From: an uncultured Prevotella sp.
GTDB lineage: Bacteria > Bacteroidota > Bacteroidia > Bacteroidales > Bacteroidaceae
Direction: 5' to 3'
DNA length: 64,000 bases
Assembly: GCA_947302435.1 (NCBI GenBank)
Contig: CAMYVQ010000002.1
Coordinates: 1 to 64,000 of the forward strand
Position numbers and translations under genes: made by a program. A model generated the notes under the pieces. That model made no database searches. It saw only the letters and a program-made list of their open reading frames with translations, and was not told where the DNA came from. Of this stretch, positions 50,830 to 59,104 are shown piece after piece; position 1 is the stretch's first letter, and every line of letters starts with the position of its first letter.

Positions 50830-52989
50830 ATGAAAGTTTATCAGACAAACGAGATTAAGAACATTGCGCTGCTTGGCAGTGCGGGTAGCGGCAAGACGAC
50901 TCTTGCCGAAGCAATGGTCTACGAGGCTGGCATCATCAAGCGCCGCGGTACCGTAGAGGGTAAGAACACCATGAGCGACTACTTCCCTGTGGAACAGGAG
51001 TATGGCTATTCGGTGTTCTCAACTGTTTTTCATGTAGAGTGGAACAATAAGAAGCTGAACATCATCGACTGCCCGGGTAGCGACGACTTCGTGGGAGGTG
51101 CCATCACCGCCCTGAACGTCACCGATCAGGCTGTTATCCTTGTGAACGGACAGTACGGCCCCGAAGTGGGTACGATGAATGCTTTCCGCAACACGGAGAA
51201 ACTGAAGAAGCCCGTTATCTTCCTCGTTAACCAACTGGACCGTGACAACTGTGACTTCGACCAGATTCTGTCCCAGTTGCGTGAGGTCTATGGCCCCAAC
51301 TGCGTTCCTGTGCAGTATCCTGTGGCTACGGGTGCCGGCTTCAACAGCGTTATCGACGTGCTGCTGATGAAGAAGTACTCTTGGAAGCCCGAGGGTGGCG
51401 CTCCCATCATCGAGGATATTCCTGCCGACCAGATGGACAAGGCAATGGAGATGAAGGCCGCTCTGGTGGAGGCTGCTGCCGCCGGCGACGATTCGCTGAT
51501 GGAGAAGTTCTTCGAGAGCGAGGATCTGTCAGAGGACGAGATGCGTGAGGGCATCCGCAAGGGTCTTGTCACTCGTAGCATCTTCCCTGTGTTCTGCGTA
51601 TGCTCTGGTAAGGATATGGGCGTTCGTCGTCTGATGGAGTTCTTGGGCAACGTGGTGCCTTTCGTCAGCGAGATGCCTGTGGTCAAGAATGCTGCCGGCA
51701 ACGATGTTCCCGTCGATTCGTCGGCTCCCACATCGCTCTACTTCTTCAAGACGGGTGTGGAACCCCACATCGGTGAAGTGTCATACTTCAAGGTGATGAG
51801 CGGAACGGTGAAGAGCGGCGACGACCTCACCAATGCCGACCGTGGCTCGAAGGAGCGCATCGGTACTTTGTATGCCTGTGCAGGCGCCAACCGTATTCAG
51901 GTCGATCAGCTGATGGCCGGCGACATCGGTTGCACCGTGAAACTGAAGGATGTGAAGACGGGCAACACGCTCAATGGCAAGGATGTGGACTGGAAGTTTG
52001 ACTTCATCAAATATCCTAACTCCAAGTTCTCACGTGCCATCAAGGCTGTCAATGAGTCCGACACCGAGAAGATGATGGCTGCCTTGCAGAAGATGCGTCA
52101 GGAAGACCCCACATGGGTGGTCGAGCAGTCGAAGGAGCTTCGCCAGATCATCGTTCATGGTCAGGGTGAGTTCCACCTGCGCACACTGAAATGGCGTATG
52201 GAGAACAACGAGAAGATTCAGGTTGAGTACCTGGAGCCGAAGATTCCTTATCGTGAAACCATCTCCAAGATGGCCCGTGCCGACTATCGTCACAAGAAAC
52301 AGTCGGGTGGTAGTGGACAGTTCGGTGAGGTACACCTCATCATTGAGCCATACGTTGACGGCATGGAAGACCCCGTGAGCTTCACTATCAACGGCCAGGA
52401 GTTCAAGATGAATATCAAGGGCAAGGAAGAAGTCGATCTGGAGTGGGGCGGCAAGCTTGTCTTCATCAACAGCGTTGTTGGTGGTGCCATCGATCTGCGC
52501 TTCATGCCTGCTATCCTGAAGGGTATCATGCAGCGTATGGAACAGGGTCCGCTCACCGGTTCGTATGCCCGCGACGTGCGTGTCATCGTCTACGATGGCA
52601 AGATGCACCCCGTTGACTCGAACGAACTTTCGTTCATGCTCGCTGCCCGCAACGCCTTCTCGGCTGCCTTTCGCGAGGCCGGTCCAAAGGTGCTCGAACC
52701 TATCTACGATCTCGAAGTGCTGGTTCCCGCCGACTACATGGGCGATGTGATGAGTGACCTGCAGGGTCGTCGTGCCATCATCATGGGCATGGACTCTGAG
52801 GCAGGCTATCAGAAGCTTTCTGCCAAGATTCCTCTCAAGGAGCTGTCGAGCTACTCAATCGCACTGAGCTCTATCACTGGCGGTCGTGCTTCGTTCTCCA
52901 CGAAGTTCGCTTCCTACGAGCTCGTTCCGAACGACATCCAGCAGCAGCTCATCAAGGAGCACGAGGCCGAGATGAAGGAAGAAGATTAA
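50830..52989 (+). CDS. EF-G paralogue of the EF-G2 type, lacking the catalytic His
   Basis: Five-domain translation-factor homologue (719 residues). P-loop GSAGSGKTT at 16-24 replaces the usual AHIDAGKTT. G3 reads DCPGSDDF (80-87), so the PGH His needed for GTP hydrolysis is Ser84. G4 is NQLDR (134-138). The RGITI switch I motif of EF-G is absent; EYGYSVFSTVF lies in its place. Domains II to V follow, with SGGSGQFGEVHLIIEP (domain IV start) and DLQGRRAIIMGM (domain V). Bacteroides species carry such a second EF-G that, to my knowledge, has been reported to act without GTP hydrolysis. Monocistronic, with a strong terminator. Confidence 0.9.
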   Translation: MKVYQTNEIKNIALLGSAGSGKTTLAEAMVYEAGIIKRRGTVEGKNTMSDYFPVEQEYGYSVFSTVFHVEWNNKKLNIIDCPGSDDFVGGAITALNVTDQAVILVNGQYGPEVGTMNAFRNTEKLKKPVIFLVNQLDRDNCDFDQILSQLREVYGPNCVPVQYPVATGAGFNSVIDVLLMKKYSWKPEGGAPIIEDIPADQMDKAMEMKAALVEAAAAGDDSLMEKFFESEDLSEDEMREGIRKGLVTRSIFPVFCVCSGKDMGVRRLMEFLGNVVPFVSEMPVVKNAAGNDVPVDSSAPTSLYFFKTGVEPHIGEVSYFKVMSGTVKSGDDLTNADRGSKERIGTLYACAGANRIQVDQLMAGDIGCTVKLKDVKTGNTLNGKDVDWKFDFIKYPNSKFSRAIKAVNESDTEKMMAALQKMRQEDPTWVVEQSKELRQIIVHGQGEFHLRTLKWRMENNEKIQVEYLEPKIPYRETISKMARADYRHKKQSGGSGQFGEVHLIIEPYVDGMEDPVSFTINGQEFKMNIKGKEEVDLEWGGKLVFINSVVGGAIDLRFMPAILKGIMQRMEQGPLTGSYARDVRVIVYDGKMHPVDSNELSFMLAARNAFSAAFREAGPKVLEPIYDLEVLVPADYMGDVMSDLQGRRAIIMGMDSEAGYQKLSAKIPLKELSSYSIALSSITGGRASFSTKFASYELVPNDIQQQLIKEHEAEMKEED

Positions 52990-53010
52990 TCTCCTTTATA
53001 AATTTCAATC

Positions 53011-53048
53011 AAAAAGCGGTTTGCATTCATCTTGCAAACCGCTTTTTT
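53011..53048 (+). terminator. Rho-independent terminator after the EF-G2-like gene
   Basis: AAAAAGCGGTTTGCA and TGCAAACCGCTTTTTT form a perfect stem with loop TTCATCT and a T-run. Confidence 0.92.
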
Positions 53049-53089
53049 ATGTGATACTGTCAAAAACAAATATTTTGCTTTCCAAATAA

Positions 53090-53119
53090 TTGGAAATTGA
53101 TAAATAAAATGTAATTTTG
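53090..53119 (+). promoter_or_regulatory. Promoter of the TonB receptor at 53161
   Basis: TTGG at 53090-53093 and TAATTTTG at 53112-53119, 18 nt apart. The start codon follows after 41 nt. The -33 element is imperfect. Confidence 0.5.
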
Positions 53120-53160
53120 CAGTCTGATACAAAAACCAAACGTGACAATCTATCTGTTTT

Positions 53161-55062
53161 ATGATGAAAAAAAGACTTTTTTCCGTACTTGTGGCATCGG
53201 CTGCAAGTAGTCTCCTGTTTGGAGAAGTAAACGACTCCCTGTCCCTGCAGGAAGTCGTAGTGACTGGAACACGCACCGCCACGGACATTCGCCATCTGCC
53301 CATGACGGTGACAGTCATCGGAAGGGAGAAACTGACGGAACAACACCAGACAAACGTACTGCCGACGGTGATGCAGCAGGTGCCCGGATTCTTCGTGACC
53401 TCACGTTCCATGATGGGTTACGGTGTGTCAACGGGTGCCGCTGGCGGTATCAACCTGCGCGGCTTGTCTGGCGGATGGGGACAAATGCTGGTGCTCATCG
53501 ACGGACATCCGCAATACCAGGGCGTGTACGGCCATCCTATTTCGGACAGCTATCAGACACTGATGGCAGAGTGGGTGGAGGTGCTGCGCGGCCCGGCTTC
53601 GGTGCTCTATGGAAGCAATGCCGTGGGGGGTGTGATGAACATCGTGACACGTTCGGCCAAACAGGATGGTGTGTCAACAAACATCAATGTGGGGGCTGGA
53701 AGCTACGGAACGATACAGGCCGAGGCCAGCAACCAGATCAGAAGCGGTAAATTCGCCTCGACCGTGGCCGCGCAGTACGGACGTACAGACAACCACCGTC
53801 CTAACATGGGCTTTGAACAATATGGCGGCTATTTGAAGCTGGCCTACGACTTCACGCCAAACTGGAATGCATACGTCGATGCCAACATCACCCACTTCAA
53901 TTCCAGCAATCCAGGCAAAGAGGTGCAGTTGAAAATAGAAAACGACCAGTATATCACACGTGGTGTGGTCTCGGCTGCTCTGGAAAACCACTACGACAAG
54001 ACGAGCGGCGCGCTGAGTGTCTACAGCAATTTCGGACGGCACAAAATCAACGACGGCTATAATGCCGTTGGAGGAAAGCCCCAGACAGACCTCTTCCGCT
54101 CGAAAGATGCGGTGACGGGTGTCTCGCTCTACCAGAGCACGCAGTTCTTTGAGGGCAACCGTGTGACCGTGGGATTCGACTATCATCGCATTTACGGCCA
54201 TGCGTATTATACCAATCGCGAGACTGGAGAAGTGGTCACGACGCCACAGCGAATGATGCAGAGTGCCGACGAAAAGGAGAATGAGATTGCCGGCTATGTA
54301 GACTTCCGTCAGGATTTGGCTGCATGGCTGACCATCGATGCAGGCTTGCGCTATGACCATCATTCGACTGCCGGTTCAGAGTGGGTTCCACAGGCAGGCA
54401 TTGTGGTGCGCCCCCTCAGCAAGGGCGAACTGAAGGCAATGGTGAGCAAGGGCTTCCGCAACCCGACCATGAAAGAGATGTACCTGTACGGAATGGCCAA
54501 CCACGACTCGCTGCATGCAGAGCGTATCTGGAACTACGAACTGTCATGGAGGCACAGGATGGGCGCGCTCAACTATGGCGTGAACCTCTTCTATATAGAG
54601 GGCGACCATGTGATTCTGCCGACTCCTGTGGGTAGCGGAAAGAAAAACCTGAATTCGGGAAAGGTCAAGAACTATGGAGCTGAGTTTGAGGCTTCTTATC
54701 AGATTGACAACCGCTGGAGCCTGAACACGAACCACTCCCTGCTGAAAATGAAAGAGCGCGACGTGGCTGCCGCCCCTAAGTATAAAGGGTTTCTCGGTGC
54801 CAACTATCGTAAAGACAAGTGGAGCATCATGGCCGGTATGCAGTATCTCAGCGGTGTAGGACTCGACACCGACGATGACGGTTTTGCCGACCAGACCCAC
54901 AAGGACATCTGCCTTGTGAACGCCAGTATCAGCTATCACCTCACAAAAGGCCTCTCCCTCTGGGTACGTGGCGAAAACCTGCTGGCCCAAAGCTATGAAA
55001 TCAACTACGGCTTCCCCATGCCACGGGCAACATTTATGGGCGGTGTGAACCTGAACTTTTAG
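53161..55062 (+). CDS. TonB-dependent outer-membrane receptor
   Basis: Signal peptide to about residue 22, TonB box SLQEVVVTGTRT, plug with INLRGLSGGWGQMLVLIDGHPQYQG and WVEVLRGPASVLYGSNAVGGVMNIVTRS, and a barrel ending in FMGGVNLNF with a terminal Phe. At 633 residues it is a compact receptor of the metal-chelate type, not a SusC. Adjacent genes give no ligand clue, and it stands alone with its own promoter. Iron, siderophore or heme transport is possible. Confidence 0.92.
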   Translation: MMKKRLFSVLVASAASSLLFGEVNDSLSLQEVVVTGTRTATDIRHLPMTVTVIGREKLTEQHQTNVLPTVMQQVPGFFVTSRSMMGYGVSTGAAGGINLRGLSGGWGQMLVLIDGHPQYQGVYGHPISDSYQTLMAEWVEVLRGPASVLYGSNAVGGVMNIVTRSAKQDGVSTNINVGAGSYGTIQAEASNQIRSGKFASTVAAQYGRTDNHRPNMGFEQYGGYLKLAYDFTPNWNAYVDANITHFNSSNPGKEVQLKIENDQYITRGVVSAALENHYDKTSGALSVYSNFGRHKINDGYNAVGGKPQTDLFRSKDAVTGVSLYQSTQFFEGNRVTVGFDYHRIYGHAYYTNRETGEVVTTPQRMMQSADEKENEIAGYVDFRQDLAAWLTIDAGLRYDHHSTAGSEWVPQAGIVVRPLSKGELKAMVSKGFRNPTMKEMYLYGMANHDSLHAERIWNYELSWRHRMGALNYGVNLFYIEGDHVILPTPVGSGKKNLNSGKVKNYGAEFEASYQIDNRWSLNTNHSLLKMKERDVAAAPKYKGFLGANYRKDKWSIMAGMQYLSGVGLDTDDDGFADQTHKDICLVNASISYHLTKGLSLWVRGENLLAQSYEINYGFPMPRATFMGGVNLNF

Positions 55063-55102
55063 AAAGACTTTTAGATACACATAGAGGACTGTGTCGTTAT
55101 AG

Positions 55103-55140
55103 ACTGCTCCGTATTATCGCCTATGAAACGACGGAGCAGT
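55103..55140. terminator. Hairpin downstream of the TonB receptor gene
   Basis: ACTGCTCCGT (55103-55112) and ACGGAGCAGT (55131-55140) form a perfect 10-bp stem with an 18-nt loop, about 40 bp after the receptor stop. No T-run follows directly, so terminator function is uncertain. Confidence 0.45.
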
Positions 55141-55225
55141 TACCCTCAATAACTAAAGCCCACAATTAGTCAATTTTTAGTCATTTATGGGCTGTAGTAG
55201 TCATTGTTATATCTCGTTCTTAAAA

Positions 55226-55417
55226 CTATTTTCGGTCGGATTGATTGGTTGATACCATTAAAACGGTCGGATTTCGGTCGGATGATGTCAAAACGGTCGG
55301 ATTCTCGGCCTCAGAGTTTTGCAGGAACTGTATAACCATTTGCTTCAATTTGTCCTTTTCAAGTCCTTTCAGTTTTGTATACTCTGGAACTTGCTTGGTT
55401 TGCCTTGCAATGGACAT
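55226..55417 (-). CDS. Possible small protein, lysine-rich helix plus repeat-encoded tail
   Basis: Taken from ATG at 55417 (MSIARQTKQVPEYTKLKGLEKDKLKQMV). The first 40 residues look like an amphipathic helix and have a natural composition. The tail (NPTVLTSSDRNPTVL...) is encoded by the CGGTCGGA repeats. No family is recognised and no promoter is clear. It may be a remnant of a larger gene. Confidence 0.3.
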   Translation of the reverse strand: MSIARQTKQVPEYTKLKGLEKDKLKQMVIQFLQNSEAENPTVLTSSDRNPTVLMVSTNQSDRK

Positions 55418-55672
55418 TTTCAGGCTATATATAAGGATTCCGACCACTTTTTTACGAAAAATCCTCCATTTTAATTGTTTTTACATCTTCGGTGTACCTA
55501 CATTGCATATTTTTCACTATTTTTGCGGTCGCATTCCGCAAAGAGTGCAAGGACATATTGCTCAATAGCTTCACAATCACCACCGCGAACGAACCGAGCA
55601 AAACTTCCTTATTGGGACTGCTCCCTCACAGGGCGCAGCTTTCCCATATTAGGAAGTGGTTTGTGGTGAACC

Positions 55673-58429
55673 GTGAAGCGTATGGCGAAAGTCTGCGCCC
55701 CTTTGATTATTGAAAAATTACGAGCTACTTATATGGCAACAGGAACAATAAGAACAGAGAGGCTGGAGGAGATGAAGAAGTCACCTCTTTTCTTCCTTCG
55801 TAGGTATGTCCACGAATATCGTGACAATAAGGGTAATCTGCAAGAAGAAATCAGTTGGGAATCTACTGATAAAGACATCAATGCCTCAATCAAAGATAAT
55901 AATTGGGATGATAACAGATTGGAGTTTTCACTTGCCATTATTGATAGATTCGATGAACCTGAAAAAGAATCGGACGAGAATGTTCCACAACCTGAAAAAA
56001 TATCATTTAGCTTTCATGCGATGCAGAGTAATAGTGCAGAGGATTGGCTATGGATAATTCAAAACACTATTAACAGAAAAGCAAATCCGATAGACAAATT
56101 TTGGATGCGCGAATTGATTTGGGCTTTGAACTGGCGATACATTGACAGGAATGCTCTTTACAACGCTTTGCAGCGATATGAAAAGACTGTTGCATTACAA
56201 TTCTTGGGATGGGTTGCAAAACTCTCTAAGTGCTTGTCGCATAACAAGCAGTCGTTTCTATCTACATTTTTGAGTGGATATGGCATCAGCTATAGTATCA
56301 GTTTACCCACTTTGCTGAAAGAAGCTTGTGATTTCACGGGGGCTGCATCCAATCCTATCATTATCACTCAAACTAAAGAAGAATATCGGAATATTTTTGA
56401 TTGGGTTGATTTGATTAGCGCTACCTTAAACTATTATCCGATACGGAATATAGGAAGCTATAATAATATCTGGTTAGATTTTCTACACTGGATGAATACT
56501 GATGATGTGTTTAGCGATTATTCAAGGCTAAAACAAATTATTGCGATGGTTGCAGAGCCTGTAAGGATGGAAATAATGAAGCGTTATTTCCATGACATAA
56601 GGATTGGCAACACGACTTATGATTCAAACGTCATTGAACAATTTCGCAACAATGAATATGTTCAATACATTCGATATAGAGCATGTATTCAGCAGCCAGG
56701 AAACCCAATTGACTTGTCTGTTCCAGTATTGGCCGACAATGTTTTGACCTTCGTAAAAACGGAAGGAAAGGCATTCCAGACATTTGACGGTTTACTCGAT
56801 TTCATAATGCAGAATAGCGACGTAACGAATCCGAGTATATCGTTTCGTCTTGAGAGATTCATGCCTGTATGTCATGGTGGTGCAATCTACAACAAGGCAA
56901 ACTTTACTGGTTTTATTGATTACTCCATCATTTGTAAGGTAGATGAGAGTAAGTTTACTGAAGACAATCTAAGAATAACCATTGAAGAGCTGCTGAATCG
57001 AAGTCGGGCTCGAAAAAAGTATGTCTGCCAATCTGATAACATGTATGTATATGAGGAAAACGCATTTAGATGTATCGATATTAAGTGTGAACAGATTCAG
57101 AAATACGAACACACATGGTGGATAACGAGTGATTATTCCTATTATGTGAATCTGTTTTTAGCAGACAAACTATATCAAACACAAGACAACAACGTTTGTC
57201 CTGTTGAATTTACAGATTCTCAAATATCAACGGAGATTTTATCCCAGTCTATAAGGGACATTATCAGCAAATATTCTCAGTTAAGTGATGGGAGGTTCAT
57301 TATTCCTTCGACTATGACAAACACCTTTGAGACGAGACTGATTTCTCAATATTCAAAGCCTGAGTCCATGCGAATTATACCATTGAAAACAGCATTAATC
57401 GGATTAGCATTTGATGTATTTGGAATATGGAGCAAACTAAGAGAGCAACTAACTCCCGATGAATTAAGTAGAGGGGCAGAAAGCAGTCATTACAATCAAT
57501 TACGAGACGAATATAAGATAAAGGAATCTGCAGAGGTATTTAAACGCGTCGTTAACTCGTTGACCAATGAATTAGGGGTTGACATCATTGATTATAGCTA
57601 TTTTGAAATTCCATATAGCCGTACAAAATGGCAAGAATTGAAAAACAGATATTATTATCGTTCCTCCTATCAAAATGAAGAACATCCGAATGAATTTCTT
57701 TGTAAACAGTATATTAAGCAATATCCTCCGTTCTGTGCACCTCAATTAGCAGCTAATCGTAATGATATTATTGACTTCCCATATTTCTGGTGCAGAGGTA
57801 TTGAATGTTTCCATAACAATTTGTCAGAGCAAACATTAGAGACCTGTTCCGATTGGAGGAAATATTCATTATATCACATGATAGAAATTCTGGGCTACCC
57901 CAAATTGAGAAAGACGGAGGCTGGATATGAACCGGATAATTGTATAAGAGAGTTTATAGGAATCGCTAATAAGGCTATTCAGAAGTTTAAACGATTGAAA
58001 TGTCACGACTGCGGTCATCTGATTTTTACAGACAGGAACTACAGCTATAATCGTTACAATTATTTCTCATGCCAAAATCCATCTTGCAAGCAATACTTGA
58101 AATTGGTTTATCTGAACTTCTGCCATCAATGTAAGAAGGGACTTATAGATTCAAGGGATTCTGTGCGATGTCCCAATGGGTGGTATATTTGTCCAACTTG
58201 TTTGTCGTGTTGCAATGACCAGCAGTATGAACGCCAAGCTCAACGTTATGTGATAGAACGTCGTCCTATTCCTCCACGTATCCAATCAATGTTAGGTAAG
58301 GGGCATAATGACAAAGGAGAGTTTTACTGTTATAAATGTGGTGTACTTTTGGAAGAAGTCTTAGTAGAAAAAGTAAAGAGGATTGTTTGCCCAAGTTGTA
58401 ATAGAGACTATACGGAGGCTTTAAGGTAA
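55673..58429 (+). CDS. Unrecognised 918-residue AT-rich protein with C-terminal zinc ribbons
   Basis: I do not recognise this gene. The first about 750 residues are helical and charged with many aromatic residues and no obvious NTPase, nuclease or membrane motif. The C-terminal 160 residues hold Cys pairs typical of zinc ribbons: CHDCGHLIF...CQNPSC, FCHQCKKG...CPNGWYICPTCLSCC, and FYCYKCGV...CPSCNRDY. Base composition is clearly more AT-rich than the neighbours, a sign of transfer. The start may be GTG 55673, ATG 55682 or ATG 55733. It lies between a repeat-rich gap and a truncated NYN gene. A nucleic-acid-binding or defence role is only a guess. Confidence 0.8.
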   Translation: MKRMAKVCAPLIIEKLRATYMATGTIRTERLEEMKKSPLFFLRRYVHEYRDNKGNLQEEISWESTDKDINASIKDNNWDDNRLEFSLAIIDRFDEPEKESDENVPQPEKISFSFHAMQSNSAEDWLWIIQNTINRKANPIDKFWMRELIWALNWRYIDRNALYNALQRYEKTVALQFLGWVAKLSKCLSHNKQSFLSTFLSGYGISYSISLPTLLKEACDFTGAASNPIIITQTKEEYRNIFDWVDLISATLNYYPIRNIGSYNNIWLDFLHWMNTDDVFSDYSRLKQIIAMVAEPVRMEIMKRYFHDIRIGNTTYDSNVIEQFRNNEYVQYIRYRACIQQPGNPIDLSVPVLADNVLTFVKTEGKAFQTFDGLLDFIMQNSDVTNPSISFRLERFMPVCHGGAIYNKANFTGFIDYSIICKVDESKFTEDNLRITIEELLNRSRARKKYVCQSDNMYVYEENAFRCIDIKCEQIQKYEHTWWITSDYSYYVNLFLADKLYQTQDNNVCPVEFTDSQISTEILSQSIRDIISKYSQLSDGRFIIPSTMTNTFETRLISQYSKPESMRIIPLKTALIGLAFDVFGIWSKLREQLTPDELSRGAESSHYNQLRDEYKIKESAEVFKRVVNSLTNELGVDIIDYSYFEIPYSRTKWQELKNRYYYRSSYQNEEHPNEFLCKQYIKQYPPFCAPQLAANRNDIIDFPYFWCRGIECFHNNLSEQTLETCSDWRKYSLYHMIEILGYPKLRKTEAGYEPDNCIREFIGIANKAIQKFKRLKCHDCGHLIFTDRNYSYNRYNYFSCQNPSCKQYLKLVYLNFCHQCKKGLIDSRDSVRCPNGWYICPTCLSCCNDQQYERQAQRYVIERRPIPPRIQSMLGKGHNDKGEFYCYKCGVLLEEVLVEKVKRIVCPSCNRDYTEALR

Positions 58430-58475
58430 TGTGGATATGGAATAGTTTTTGTTGATTCCTTCTGAAAAATACGAC

Positions 58476-58517
58476 TTCGGGAGGCCTTCGCTGAATCACC
58501 AGCGTCGGCCTCCCGAA
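58476..58517. terminator. Strong hairpin after the NYN remnant
   Basis: TTCGGGAGGCC and GGCCTCCCGAA flank an inner CGCTG/CAGCG stem. On the minus strand it is followed by GTCGTATTTTTC. It serves the minus-strand NYN fragment, and could also stop readthrough from the zinc-ribbon gene. Confidence 0.75.
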
Positions 58518-58522
58518 TCCCT

Positions 58523-58888
58523 TTACCTCACGATATTCGCTGGTTTCCACTTCTCTGGCACTTCGTAACGCTTGGTGCCGTCGGTCACGACATCGGGCAT
58601 GATGGCATCGAGGAAGCGGCGTTCGTTCTTATACATGATGACGGGCTTGCTGCTGTGGTGCATGAGATTCTTGGACGAGCCAAGCGGCAGAGCCGAGCGG
58701 TCCTTCAGGTCACAACTGAAGTTCGAAGGTGGAAAGTAAACCTTGATGCGTTTCTCAGGGTATTGCTTCTGAATGAACTCCAGAGGTGGCACAAGGTCGC
58801 TGTCGGCACTGACGAGGACGATGGTGTCGGTGGCATTGAGCACACAGTTGGCTATCATGCGGACGGAAATGTTCACGTCGGTCTTCTT
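58523..58888 (-). pseudogene. 5'-truncated NYN-domain (LabA-like) gene
   Basis: Reading from the stop codon at 58889-58891, KKTDVNISVRMIANCVLNATDTIVLVSADSDLVPPLEFIQ is the second half of an NYN nuclease-like domain (DxxI/VLVSADSD is its third acidic motif). The first half, with the initial catalytic Asp, is missing. In its place is a terminator hairpin (58908-58930) and unrelated sequence. The remaining frame is open to its natural stop (ANIVR) and still has a terminator, so the deletion may be recent. The track start at 58876 is a GTG inside the domain and unlikely to be used. Confidence 0.7.
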
Positions 58889-58907
58889 TTATATTTGTGA
58901 TGTCGTT

Positions 58908-58930
58908 AAAAAAAGCCGTCCTCGGACGGC
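58908..58930 (-). terminator. Terminator hairpin at the truncation point of the NYN gene
   Basis: On the minus strand GCCGTCC, loop GA, GGACGGC, then TTTTTTTAA. A canonical terminator with no complete minus-strand gene just upstream of it, which supports a deletion at this place. Confidence 0.8.
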
Positions 58931-59042
58931 CATGTCCATTCAAGAAAGAATGGCGGAGCTTAATAATTTGTTGTAAAGATATTTATTTTCTGTGATACTT
59001 GCAAATAATTTGTACAAAAAGTTGCAGAAATATTGAAAAAGC

Positions 59043-59079
59043 AGAGCCTGCCCCTCCATCGCGGAGAAGGGCAGGCTCT
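59043..59079 (-). terminator. Terminator of the flotillin gene
   Basis: AGAGCCTGCCC and GGGCAGGCTCT form an 11-bp stem 25 bp after the flotillin stop. On the minus strand it ends in GCTTTTTC. Confidence 0.85.
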
Positions 59080-59104
59080 GGTTTTGTCATGATGAGAGAC
59101 GGCC

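Larger units (their letters stand above)
55063..55672. other. AT-rich gap before the accessory gene: hairpins, short repeats, possible small ORF
   Basis: No confident gene in 610 bp. It contains a 10-bp inverted repeat (55103-55140), AGCCCA..TGGGCT around 55155-55193, four copies of CGGTCGGA (55233, 55264, 55275, 55294), a small minus-strand ORF, and a plus-strand TATTTTTG at 55518-55525 that may promote the next gene. The stretch 55540-55672 reads open in a different frame from the large ORF (LLPHRAQLSHIRKWFVVNREAYGESLRPFDY) and may be a gene remnant. Confidence 0.6.

Noticed and set aside
55475-55669. 64-residue ORF directly before the zinc-ribbon gene, in the same frame, as its N-terminus
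   Set aside because: Separated by a stop codon and composition is not convincing; left as part of the uncertain gap.
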